DNA of 64,000 nt, from assembly GCA_036703275.1 (NCBI GenBank), contig DATNPK010000021.1:53038-117037 (forward strand). Direction: 5' to 3'. Below the pieces are notes generated by a model. The model was given only the letters and a program-made list of their open reading frames with translations, searched no databases and was not told the DNA's origin. Of the stretch, positions 18,412 to 26,385 are shown piece after piece. The translations under genes and the position numbers were made by a program. The stretch's first letter is position 1. Every line of letters starts with the position of its first letter. The stretch comes from Coleofasciculaceae cyanobacterium (GTDB lineage Bacteria; Cyanobacteriota; Cyanobacteriia; Cyanobacteriales; Xenococcaceae).

Positions 18412-19305
18412 ATGTTTAAAGGTGGTCAAATTAAAACCGCTGTCCTTTTGGGTTTAATGAGCGGACTATTAGTTTTGGGTGGCTACTGGGCAACAGGAAA
18501 TGGTCAAGGAGCTTTGATGGGTTTAATCTTTGCTGCAATAACCAGCTTTGGCTCTTGGTTTTATTCCGACAAAGCTGCTTTAGCTGCCTATAAAGCGCAA
18601 CTCGTTACTCGAGAACAAGCACCAGAACTATACGACATGGTTGCCAACTTAGTAAAAAAGGCAGATTTACCGATGCCTCAACTGTGCGTTGTCCCTACCC
18701 AAACACCTAACGCTTTTGCCACAGGTAGAAATCCCGATCATGCTGCGCTAGCAGTGACTGAAGGAATTATGCAAATCCTAGATAAAGATGAGCTGGCGGG
18801 GGTGATTGCGCACGAACTAACTCACATTAGAAACCGAGATACTCTAACCCAAGCAGTGGCTGGTACTCTTGGTGGTGCAGTAACCTTTTTAGGTAGAATA
18901 CTTTCCTTCGGTGCGTTGTATGGTCCAGTTAATCGAGATAGCCGTCAGGGTAGTAATCCACTTGGCGTTTTGATTTTAGTTGTCTTGGCACCTATTTCGG
19001 CATCTTTAATTCAGATGGCAATTTCTCGTACTCGTGAGTTCGCCGCCGATCGAGGTTCAGCCGAGATTACAGGTAATCCTTTGGCTTTAGCTAGCGCTTT
19101 ACAAAAACTCGAATCAATCGGTAAAAAAATACCCATGAACGGCAATCCTGCTTTTGAACCTGTATTAATTATTAATCCTTTTTCGGGCAGTGGTTTACAA
19201 TCTCTGTTTCGGACACATCCCCCTACAGAAGAACGCGTCAGACAGCTACAGGAAATAGCTCGACAACAACAAACTTATACCAATGCCTCTAATCAATCTA
19301 ATTAA
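18412..19305 (+). CDS. htpX: Membrane zinc metalloprotease HtpX
   Basis: HtpX is an M48-family protease that degrades damaged membrane proteins. The zinc-binding motif HELTH is at residues 134-138 counted from ATG 18412, and the third ligand is probably Glu209 in TREFAADRG. Two hydrophobic segments lie near the N-terminus (about 10-50) and two more around 152-175 and 183-205. The frame continues upstream to TTG 18388, but ATG 18412 gives the family-typical start MFKGGQIKTAVLLG. It is followed after two bases by a small exported-protein gene, so the two are almost certainly one transcript ending at the 19633-19672 terminator. Confidence 0.92.
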   Translation: MFKGGQIKTAVLLGLMSGLLVLGGYWATGNGQGALMGLIFAAITSFGSWFYSDKAALAAYKAQLVTREQAPELYDMVANLVKKADLPMPQLCVVPTQTPNAFATGRNPDHAALAVTEGIMQILDKDELAGVIAHELTHIRNRDTLTQAVAGTLGGAVTFLGRILSFGALYGPVNRDSRQGSNPLGVLILVVLAPISASLIQMAISRTREFAADRGSAEITGNPLALASALQKLESIGKKIPMNGNPAFEPVLIINPFSGSGLQSLFRTHPPTEERVRQLQEIARQQQTYTNASNQSN

Positions 19306-19307
19306 TT

Positions 19308-19619
19308 ATGAAATTCAACTTAGTTCAATTAATGGCGATCGCTTTTTTTTATGTGGCGATCATTTTTACGTCCAATTTTGCCCTAGCTGATACGGTCAAA
19401 ACCAATTCTCCTGATTCTGCTCAACAAGCCGCTTCAGAAGTAGTCAAAGAGAATGGTTCTAAAGAACAATTCGGTGAATCTGAAAACGGCGAACAGCTTA
19501 TAGATGACGCTAAAGAACACGCAGGCAAAAAGCTTGATAATTTAGCAGAAAAAGCCAAATCAGCAGAAGATTTACCAGACAGTGAGCGGCTATTTCTAAA
19601 AAACTTACAAGGCAAATAA
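19308..19619 (+). CDS. Small exported protein downstream of htpX
   Basis: The 103-residue protein has a signal peptide (hydrophobic 8-25, with a likely cleavage after the ALA at 25-27). The mature part is acidic, Ala/Glu/Lys-rich and helical (HAGKKLDNLAEKAKSAEDL), reminiscent of small stress-induced helical proteins. It begins two bases after the htpX stop, which implies translational coupling and perhaps a role in envelope stress. I do not recognise a named family. Confidence 0.65.
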   Translation: MKFNLVQLMAIAFFYVAIIFTSNFALADTVKTNSPDSAQQAASEVVKENGSKEQFGESENGEQLIDDAKEHAGKKLDNLAEKAKSAEDLPDSERLFLKNLQGK

Positions 19620-19632
19620 GACCTTAGTTAAT

Positions 19633-19672
19633 AGCGCGAAAGTGCCTTTACACAATAAACCTCGCGCTTTTT
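19633..19672 (+). terminator. Rho-independent terminator of the htpX operon
   Basis: AGCGCGA (19633-19639) pairs with TCGCGCT (19662-19668) and is followed by a T-rich tract. It lies 14 bases after the small exported-protein gene. The 22-base loop is long but the GC stem and T-run fit. Confidence 0.6.
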
Positions 19673-19718
19673 GTTTTGTTTGATTTTATTAGAGTATTAA
19701 CCCATGTCAGATCTATAT

Positions 19719-19805
19719 TAGACTTCTTGCATGAATAATAGATGAATACTTTTTCCCTTTTACCTCTTAGTAAAGTAGTTAATAACGATTTATGCAAGAA
19801 GTCTA
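19719..19805. mobile_element. 87-bp MITE-like element with perfect 14-bp inverted repeats
   Basis: TAGACTTCTTGCAT (19719-19732) and ATGCAAGAAGTCTA (19792-19805) are perfect inverted repeats around about 59 bases of non-coding DNA. Size and ends fit a miniature inverted-repeat element moved by a transposase encoded elsewhere. It lies immediately before the DUF4345-like reading frame, which has no ordinary start codon behind it. Confidence 0.65.
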
Positions 19806-19809
19806 TTGA

Positions 19810-20214
19810 ATTGCACCCAATATTAGTGCTGGGTTCTTCGTGTTACTCGGTGTTTTTGGTTTTGCCTTCCCTCAGCTAGCTGCTGCTTTTGTTGGACTAA
19901 AGCCAATATCTGCCGAAGGAATTTCTGAGATGAGAGCAACTTTAGGCTCATTCTTTTTAGGTTTGGGTATCGCTTGTCTATGGTTGCAATCGCCCGTTGC
20001 CTTTACTACCGTGGGTATTGCTTCCGTGATAGCTGCGATCGCACGTTTGTTATCTTTATTTATCGATCGCAGTTTTTCTCTTAAAAACGTTGGTGGTGTC
20101 TTTACCGAAGCGATTTTAGGTGCAATGCTATTATTAGGCGGAAATATTATTGCCTTAAAACAACTTTCAACTAAGCATAATGCCATCAAAGGCGATTGCT
20201 TTTGTTGTATATAG
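19810..20214 (+). CDS. DUF4345-like membrane protein, 5' end probably lost
   Basis: The frame encodes a hydrophobic protein with three or four membrane segments and the family-like stretch GISEMRATLGSFFLGLG. Recognisable coding begins at 19810 (IAPNISAGFFVLLGVFG), directly after an in-frame stop at 19807-19809 and five bases past the MITE-like element. The first standard start, GTG 19840, would remove part of the first membrane segment. I infer that the MITE insertion or an accompanying deletion removed the original start and a few N-terminal residues. The body is otherwise open to the stop at 20212-20214. The family's function is unknown. Confidence 0.5.
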   Translation: MAPNISAGFFVLLGVFGFAFPQLAAAFVGLKPISAEGISEMRATLGSFFLGLGIACLWLQSPVAFTTVGIASVIAAIARLLSLFIDRSFSLKNVGGVFTEAILGAMLLLGGNIIALKQLSTKHNAIKGDCFCCI

Positions 20215-20469
20215 TTTAATTTATATACTGCTGAAATTAACGAGATTTTTAATCACGAGATTTTAGATAACTAGCTTCATCTTAAATTTATCAAATATTT
20301 GAATTACACATAGTTTCTTAATAATAAAAATAGGTATTCTTAGTGATATACATTTAATATTTACTACTGTTATTGTTAATTTAGCAAATAAGAAATTTTG
20401 AGGAGTAATAAAAAATATTCAAACAAATTATCACAAAATCATTGTTTAAAAACATAGTAACCAACTTAA

Positions 20470-20876
20470 ATGCTTGAATTAATTAATTTAAATAAACTTA
20501 CTGCTTGTACTTTTATAGCTATTTTGGCATCAGGAAGTTTAATTGCACATCCTTACAATAGCTGAAAATGAAAATAGCAATAATCAATCTTGTAACAGTA
20601 ATAATAGTCATGGCAACAATGCAGATATTTTTCTAACTTTGTCGTCAGGAACAAAAATTATTATAACTAAATTCGATCCTACTAATCTTGGTAACCGAGA
20701 TGATATAGATAGAACAATTACAGCAGCTAACTCTAGTTTAAGCAGTGTTGATTTTCTCAATGCACAAGCACAACTTCAACAAATGAAGAATGAATGTTGA
20801 ATTACACGGTCAAAGCTCTAACGGCTCATGGTGTGGCAATGGTATAGTTGGCAATTTAAGTGTATTCGCAGATTAA
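20470..20876 (+). pseudogene. Small secreted-protein gene broken by two frameshifts
   Basis: Three consecutive frames read as one protein. ATG 20470 opens a signal-peptide-like segment (MLELINLNKLTACTFIAIL, then ASGSLIA) that soon meets a stop. Around 20540-20560 the coding sense moves to the second frame, ending in a stop at 20798-20800 (NADIFLTLSSGTKIIITKFD). From about 20793 the third frame continues NVELHGQSSNGSWCGNGIVG and stops at 20874-20876. The parts join into a protein of about 130 residues with a signal peptide and two C-terminal cysteine/glycine-rich turns. The family is not recognised. The gene looks recently inactivated. Confidence 0.55.
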
Positions 20877-20895
20877 CACACGATATTAGAATATT

Positions 20896-20940
20896 GACAA
20901 AAAAGCGATCGCTTTTTTGTCATGCGATCGCTTTTTTGTC
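20896..20940. terminator. Bidirectional terminator built on HIP1
   Basis: A perfect 26-bp palindrome (20896-20921) consists of GACAAAAAAGCGATCGC and its complement: HIP1 forms the GC stem and flanking A and T runs give U-tracts in both directions. The right half is repeated at 20924-20940. It separates the convergent broken secreted-protein gene and the oxidoreductase gene ending at 20945. Confidence 0.7.
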
Positions 20941-20944
20941 TAAA

Positions 20945-21946
20945 CTACCTAACAAACTGAGGCATAATTTCTGCTGCGGTAAATAAGCCTGTAATACCAC
21001 GACGATTTAAAGCTATACCCGCTTTGAGATAACCGAAAGCTGGTCCACAAACATTAGCAGCCATACTGGTTTCATCACCCAATGTAAAGGTGTGGGTTGA
21101 AATTTTACCTTCAAAAGTACGTCCTGTAACTTTAACATTGGTGCTAAGGGGCTTTTTCGGGTTACGAGTATCTACAACCCCGCCAACGGTAACGCGATCG
21201 CGATCGCAAATACCAGCCAACTCCAGCATAATATCATCAGCGTGTTCCATGTTTTCTAAGGAGATAATGCCGTTGGTTCGATCTAGTAGCGTAGCAACTT
21301 CCGTGTCGCTCATTGCTCTAGCTTGTTCTACATCATATTCGGGCATATGAGCAATATCTTCTCTAATAGTGGCGCGGTATGCTGACCAATTGGCAATTCC
21401 TACTCCAAAGGTAATCTTGACGCTATGGATTTCGGCATAACTTTGAGCAGCCACCGCAGCCGCAGCAGTTAATAAACCAGGGGTTGCACCACAACCTGTC
21501 AAGTAAGTGATGCCAGCCTGTTCTAAGTTGGACTGTAGTTCTAACAACTGTTCTACTGCACTGGTACGTTTGAGAGCATCTACTAGCACTCCTTGCCAGC
21601 CAGATTTGATAAATTGCTGGGCTACATTTGCCATAAAGGTATTAGGTAAGTTAGGCAAAGCCAAGAAGTAACCATCAACTACCGCATTTTCAATCACATC
21701 TTGAATACTGTTATTACTCAGAACACCATAGTTAGCCGAATACCCTACAGAATGGCGATCGCGATAAGTGGAAACTGCCTCATCTAAGTTTAATCCAGCA
21801 GGATTGTAAATATAGCCTTTGTGATCTGCTGCTGCAACTAAGTTCATTTCTTGTTTAGCAGCCAAGATCTTTGCAGCTGCTTGCCCTAAACCACCAAAAC
21901 CCAAAACGCCAACTTTAATCGGATTAACTGTTTTATTTATAATCAT
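20945..21946 (-). CDS. Saccharopine-dehydrogenase-like oxidoreductase
   Basis: The 333-residue protein has an N-terminal NAD(P)-binding Rossmann motif ([18 protein letters not shown], about 10-27) followed by a second domain containing [20 protein letters not shown] and [20 protein letters not shown]. The GATPG segment recalls saccharopine dehydrogenase/homospermidine synthase-like enzymes. The substrate cannot be read from the sequence, and cyanobacterial relatives are usually annotated only as oxidoreductases. It is a single-gene unit with a long AT-rich upstream region. Confidence 0.7.
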   Translation of the reverse strand: MIINKTVNPIKVGVLGFGGLGQAAAKILAAKQEMNLVAAADHKGYIYNPAGLNLDEAVSTYRDRHSVGYSANYGVLSNNSIQDVIENAVVDGYFLALPNLPNTFMANVAQQFIKSGWQGVLVDALKRTSAVEQLLELQSNLEQAGITYLTGCGATPGLLTAAAAVAAQSYAEIHSVKITFGVGIANWSAYRATIREDIAHMPEYDVEQARAMSDTEVATLLDRTNGIISLENMEHADDIMLELAGICDRDRVTVGGVVDTRNPKKPLSTNVKVTGRTFEGKISTHTFTLGDETSMAANVCGPAFGYLKAGIALNRRGITGLFTAAEIMPQFVR

Positions 21947-22290
21947 CTCTGGCTTTAACTTGAATACATAACAGATTGTATGATCTCCAGCTCATCCTGT
22001 TGAATAAATTAAAAGTTATCTTTACTTCCTAGTTGGGTTATTGATAATGTTTTAAGAATTGTATTTTTTTGTTAACATTTTTTTTTAGCTACTCTCACCA
22101 CTTGACTCTAAAGTTAGTTTGCGGAAAACTTAGACTATACAATAGTGGTTAATTCATTTATTATTAATCTTTAATAAGATTTTCATAGAATTAATCCTAT
22201 CTCTCAAAATATCTATAATAAGAACGATATAACCAAAACTAGTAATTTAGTAGTCTGACAGTAGGATTAATGCTAGGCGATCGCAAATAA
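21947..22290. other. Divergent intergenic region
   Basis: The 344 AT-rich bases separate the oxidoreductase gene from the divergent DUF2997 operon and should hold both promoters. I see no coding sequence and no long inverted repeat. Confidence 0.45.
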
Positions 22291-22500
22291 ATGGAAACCT
22301 TGGAATTTATTATTTATCCCGATGGTCGGGTAAAAGAGACGGTTACAGGTATTGTTGGTTCATCTTGTCAAGAGGTGACCACAGCAATAGAGCAGCAGTT
22401 AGGAGTCGTAATCGATCAAAAGCAAACTTCTGACTACTATGCTCAAAACCAAACTCAGTCGGTCACGACAGTTGCTCAAAGTAACTTTAGCGACTGGTAA
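22291..22500 (+). CDS. DUF2997 family protein
   Basis: The 69-residue protein starts METLEFIIYPDGRVKETVTGI and continues with the CQEVTTAIEQQLG helix, the signature of DUF2997. It is a small soluble alpha/beta protein of unknown function. It is the first gene of an operon with ycf35 and a ferredoxin, a combination found repeatedly in cyanobacteria, which suggests that the three act in one pathway. Confidence 0.8.
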   Translation: METLEFIIYPDGRVKETVTGIVGSSCQEVTTAIEQQLGVVIDQKQTSDYYAQNQTQSVTTVAQSNFSDW

Positions 22501-22556
22501 TTTTATAAAACAGCTTTGTTAATATCCATTTCAATTCAATTCTATCGAGGAAATTT

Positions 22557-22943
22557 ATGTCACATTTCAGCAACATCAAAACTAAGATTCGCAATTTGAA
22601 TTCTCTCAAATCAGCACTTGAAGATCTAAACGTAGACTGGAAAAAAGAACCAGGAATTGTCAGAGGTTATCAGGGCAAAACTCATCAAGCGGATGTAGTA
22701 GTAGAACAGAGCAACGACTATGATTTTGGCTTTTGTTGGAATGGTAGCGAATATGAACTTGTAGCAGACTTGCAATATTGGCAGCAGCCATTAACGGTTG
22801 ATGGTTTTCTGCGTCAGGTTACTCAACGTTATGCCTATCATACTGTGGTTGATGAAACTGCGGCTCAAGGATTTACCATCACCGAGCAAGCCAAAAACCA
22901 AGATGGTTCAATTCGCTTAGTTGTTCAACGCTGGAGCTCATAA
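22557..22943 (+). CDS. ycf35: Ycf35 (DUF1257) protein, copy 1
   Basis: The 128-residue protein begins MSHFSNIKTKIRNLNSLKSA, the hallmark of Ycf35/DUF1257, and continues with a GYQGKTHQADVVV strand and the YDFGFCWNG turn. Its stop overlaps the ferredoxin start (TAATG at 22941-22945), so translation is coupled. A clear AGGAAA lies before the ATG. A second copy is encoded at 57727-58077 next to ycf46. The function is unknown, though its plastid and cyanobacterial conservation points to photosynthesis-related physiology. Confidence 0.9.
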   Translation: MSHFSNIKTKIRNLNSLKSALEDLNVDWKKEPGIVRGYQGKTHQADVVVEQSNDYDFGFCWNGSEYELVADLQYWQQPLTVDGFLRQVTQRYAYHTVVDETAAQGFTITEQAKNQDGSIRLVVQRWSS

Positions 22944-23314
22944 TGCCTGGTTTTTCTGAGATCGAGCCAAGTGGTTTTGAGCCAGAATTAGGCGGAGTTT
23001 GGCGACAAAAAGGGGTTTTTGTAGAGGAAAACATTTGTATTGGCTGTAAAAATTGCACTCATGTAGCTACAAATACTTTCTATATTGAACCACACTATGG
23101 AAGAGCTAGAGTCTTTAATCAGGATGGAGATGCACAAGAGTTAGTTGAAGAAGCAATGGATACCTGCCCGGTTAACTGCATTCATTGGCTAGATTATACC
23201 GAACTCAAGCAAATGGAGAGCGAACGGAGTCATCAGGTAATTCAAAGTTTGGCGATTCCGCCCAATATGAGGCGATCGCAAATAGTGAAAAAGAAAAGGT
23301 TTGGCAACTTGTAA
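22943..23314 (+). CDS. 4Fe-4S ferredoxin
   Basis: The 123-residue protein has one 4Fe-4S ligand set, Cys32-Cys35-Cys38 (CIGCKNC) and Cys75 (DTCPVNC), with a long spacer, as in plant-type 'ferredoxin III-like' and Fer4_13 proteins. The C-terminus adds a basic 40-residue tail (MRRSQIVKKKRF). It should carry electrons in the cytoplasm. It overlaps the ycf35 stop by one base and ends the DUF2997-ycf35-ferredoxin operon, 39 bases before a terminator. Confidence 0.88.
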   Translation: MPGFSEIEPSGFEPELGGVWRQKGVFVEENICIGCKNCTHVATNTFYIEPHYGRARVFNQDGDAQELVEEAMDTCPVNCIHWLDYTELKQMESERSHQVIQSLAIPPNMRRSQIVKKKRFGNL

Positions 23315-23353
23315 ATCTTGTAAATAGTTAAAACTTTAACAAAACCAACAATT

Positions 23354-23386
23354 ACCCTGCTTGCTTGTTAGCATTCAGGGTTTTTT
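23354..23386 (+). terminator. Terminator of the ycf35-ferredoxin operon
   Basis: ACCCTG (23354-23359) pairs with CAGGGT (23376-23381) and six T residues follow. It lies 40 bases after the ferredoxin stop and just touches the end of the convergent SGNH-type gene. Confidence 0.65.
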
Positions 23387-24527
23387 ACTTAACCATATCA
23401 ATTGATATTTCGGAGTTATCATTCCAACGCTCTAATTCGTCATTTTCAACCAAAAATTCGCGTAATTTTTGGCGATATATAGTTCGATAATCATTAAAAC
23501 TGTAGTTATCTATCCTAATGCCAAAATCACGCTCGGATTTACCCTGTAAAATTTCTGCAATCCGATTATTGGTTTTAACTGAGTAATGACTGCCATCAAA
23601 AGTAAGCTCGGGGTTCTTGGTAACCTCCGAAGGGATAGAGAAATCGTACATCGCGTCAAAATTTTGCGATAGCTCGTAAAAAGCCGATAGATGACAATCC
23701 ATCAACCCTCTGTTATAAGTATCATTAATCATGCTCCAAGCAGATATAGGTGGCACATAAGCAATAAACTTAGCGCTGGGAAAAAGCTCTTTAAGGCTTA
23801 CAAAGGTTTTTACCGAGGATAGATCGCACTTTTGTAATGATGCAGGCTTATAAAATTCTGGCGTATAAGTCGGAGGGTTGGCAAAATCCACTGGTTCCAA
23901 ATTACGGTCATAATAATTACCAGGATCGGGACTAATTCCTAGTAAAGTCATAGTGGAAAATAGCAAAACATCAGCCGATAGATAGGCTTCTAAAGGAGAT
24001 TTCGTCTGAAGACTATCTATTGGAACTGGCTGCTTTTCTTTCCTATCTTTCTCGACGAAATTTAAGCCATCTACGCCAATATAAACTACTTTGGGTTTAA
24101 TGCCTTCTTCTTTGAGAAAATTGGCGTAACTAACGAAATCTGGTATTTCTCCACCCTTAAGAGCATAATTGAAACACTTATTCTGGGTTAATTTTGATAC
24201 TCTCAATGCTGTAACTCTAGAACTACCCAAAATTACACAATCGTAGTTTGCCTGTTCTTTGGTTCTGAGAAAAAGATTAGTTTTACTAATTCTTTCATTA
24301 AAAGCGAAATTTTTACCAGTCAAAATGTTTCCGTGATTGTACCACAAGGGATCGATCGACCAATTTATGACAGCTACAGAACCTAACAACAAGGAAGTTA
24401 CTAGTCCATAAAGTCCGAAATTAAACTTTGTATCCCTGTCTTTTTGCGAGATTTGAGGAACGGACATTACTGGAGATTTACGTTTACCTAATTTAAAAAA
24501 TCCGATGGCAGTACTTCTAAGATTCAT
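23385..24527 (-). CDS. SGNH-like membrane-anchored protein of an O-acetylation pair
   Basis: The 380-residue protein has one N-terminal membrane anchor (about 38-58) and an extracytoplasmic domain. It has the motif ILGSSRV, with Ser102/Ser103 as the probable nucleophile, and a C-terminal DGSH with Asp311 and His314, the expected DxxH pair of SGNH/GDSL-like esterases and acyltransferases. Such proteins (DltD, AlgJ/AlgX-like) work with an MBOAT membrane acyltransferase to place acetyl groups on surface polymers. The MBOAT gene lies 39 bases upstream in the same direction, which supports this role. Confidence 0.75.
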   Translation of the reverse strand: MNLRSTAIGFFKLGKRKSPVMSVPQISQKDRDTKFNFGLYGLVTSLLLGSVAVINWSIDPLWYNHGNILTGKNFAFNERISKTNLFLRTKEQANYDCVILGSSRVTALRVSKLTQNKCFNYALKGGEIPDFVSYANFLKEEGIKPKVVYIGVDGLNFVEKDRKEKQPVPIDSLQTKSPLEAYLSADVLLFSTMTLLGISPDPGNYYDRNLEPVDFANPPTYTPEFYKPASLQKCDLSSVKTFVSLKELFPSAKFIAYVPPISAWSMINDTYNRGLMDCHLSAFYELSQNFDAMYDFSIPSEVTKNPELTFDGSHYSVKTNNRIAEILQGKSERDFGIRIDNYSFNDYRTIYRQKLREFLVENDELERWNDNSEISIDMVK

Positions 24528-24566
24528 TTGTATATAGTTATAGTATAAAGATATAGGTTTTACAAA

Positions 24567-26150
24567 CTAAAATTGGAAATATAAAAATTCGCTGACTCTA
24601 GTAAAACAAAGCAAAGAAAGTGAAGTTAATCCGGCGATAATTACTGTCCAGATTTGGTTGGGTCTCCAAGATAAAGACTGCCAAAATTTTCGTTGCCATT
24701 GTGGTTGGTTGTATTCAATCGATTCGGTTAACGCTGGATTATATTTGCCCATCCACTGTTGAGTATTAGGGGTAAACCAAGCAATTAGGAGTAGGATAAC
24801 GATACCGAAGGTTGAGTATTTCTGGCTTATGCCCACATTGACGGTAAATCCCAAAAACTCTACCCCAAAATTCCGGAGAAAGCCGAGGTAAGGAGCTAAG
24901 AATTCTGGTAGATTTATACCATTAAAGCCAAACATTGACATTAACATAGAGATTGCAGTTGCAAAACTATTAGCTTTGAAAAAGACCCAGGAAATTACGA
25001 CAGCAATAAAGGTTACGATCCACCCAGTACCACGCATTAGCCAATTATCATTCTTTAAGTTGTGTCCCAAACCTTGGCGAACTGAACGATATAGATGATT
25101 AATTACTAGATAGAAGCCATGCAAACCACCCCAAAAGATAAAAGTCCAACCAGCACCATGCCATAATCCTCCTAACAGCATAGTGATACCTAAATTAGAG
25201 TAACGCCTTAATTCACCTTTACGGCTGCCTCCCAAAGGTATGTATAAGTAATCGCGCAGAAAGTGAGAAAGGGTAATGTGCCATCTGCGCCAAAAATCTA
25301 CAATACTAATAGCTTTATAAGGTGAATTAAAATTTAATGGCAGTCTAATACCGAACATATATGCTGCACCAATTGCCATATCAGAATAGCCAGAGAAATC
25401 AAAATAAAGCTGTAGAGTATAGCCCAAAGCGCCAACCCAAGATTCAGAGAAGGTGAGGTTAATCCCCTGAGATGCAGCAGCAAAAGCTAAATTAGAATAT
25501 TCAGCAATGCGATCGGCAAATATAACTTTTTTAAACAAACCAGCTACAAAAACTGTTAACCCAATAGATAGAGCTCTTTGACTAAATTTATAGATAGATG
25601 CTGTTTCAAATTGTGGCAGTACTTCTTTGTGATGTATAATTGGGCCAGCAATTAACTGAGGGAAAAAACAAACAAATAACATATATTTGCCTAGGTTATA
25701 TTCTTTGGTTTCTCCTCTGTAGGCATCCACTAAATAAGCAATCTGTTGGAAAGTAAAAAAAGAAATGGCGAGTGGAAGTACAACAGAAGGCAGATCAAAA
25801 TTTGTTCCGACCAAATGATTTACATTACTAATAAAAAAGTTGGAATATTTGAAATAGCTAATTAATCCTAAGTTAAAAGCGATTCCTAGACCAATTGCTA
25901 TTTTTTTAACTGTTGGTTTTTTGATTATGTTACTTAGTAAATAACCTAAACGATAATTAATAGCAATCGATAAGAGTATTAATGGTAGATTTAAAGGTCT
26001 CCATCTGCCATAAAAAACTAAAGAGGCAAAAACCAACCAAAGAATCGGCAATTGTTGTTTGACATTTTCAGCACGTCTTCCAAGCCAGAAAAATACTAAT
26101 AAAGTAACAGGTAGAAATAAGAAAATAAATTCAAAAGAATTAAAAAGCAT
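24567..26150 (-). CDS. MBOAT O-acyltransferase (AlgI/DltB-like)
   Basis: The 527-residue protein is a polytopic membrane O-acyltransferase. It starts MLFNSFEFIFLFLPVTLLVF, typical of the AlgI group, and has the conserved segments DFWRRWHITLSHFLRDYLYIP and GLWHGAGWTFIFWGGLHG with His331 and His344. His344 sits at the invariant MBOAT position. It would pass acetyl groups from acetyl-CoA across the membrane to the SGNH partner encoded downstream. Its genes flank the polysaccharide genes, so the acceptor is presumably the surface polysaccharide. Confidence 0.92.
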   Translation of the reverse strand: MLFNSFEFIFLFLPVTLLVFFWLGRRAENVKQQLPILWLVFASLVFYGRWRPLNLPLILLSIAINYRLGYLLSNIIKKPTVKKIAIGLGIAFNLGLISYFKYSNFFISNVNHLVGTNFDLPSVVLPLAISFFTFQQIAYLVDAYRGETKEYNLGKYMLFVCFFPQLIAGPIIHHKEVLPQFETASIYKFSQRALSIGLTVFVAGLFKKVIFADRIAEYSNLAFAAASQGINLTFSESWVGALGYTLQLYFDFSGYSDMAIGAAYMFGIRLPLNFNSPYKAISIVDFWRRWHITLSHFLRDYLYIPLGGSRKGELRRYSNLGITMLLGGLWHGAGWTFIFWGGLHGFYLVINHLYRSVRQGLGHNLKNDNWLMRGTGWIVTFIAVVISWVFFKANSFATAISMLMSMFGFNGINLPEFLAPYLGFLRNFGVEFLGFTVNVGISQKYSTFGIVILLLIAWFTPNTQQWMGKYNPALTESIEYNQPQWQRKFWQSLSWRPNQIWTVIIAGLTSLSLLCFTRVSEFLYFQF

Positions 26151-26385
26151 AATTTTAATTTAAAATATTAAGAATTGTTTACCGTTAGCTTTTTTATTTC
26201 ACGTTTAAAAACCAGAAAAATTGTCGTTGATTTAAAATAAATTATCTTAAGATGGTACGTATTTGTACTAAAGTAAAATATAGATTGGGCTATTGTTAGT
26301 TTTGAAAATATTTTTTGTTAATAATTAGTTCATAATGTATTGTTGGTAAATAATTGTTCAGGACTCGAACAAAAGCCAAGATTAT

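Noticed and set aside
26340..26385. ACTCGAAC stretch resembling a tRNA T-loop
   Set aside because: No matching acceptor, D or anticodon stems are found around it.
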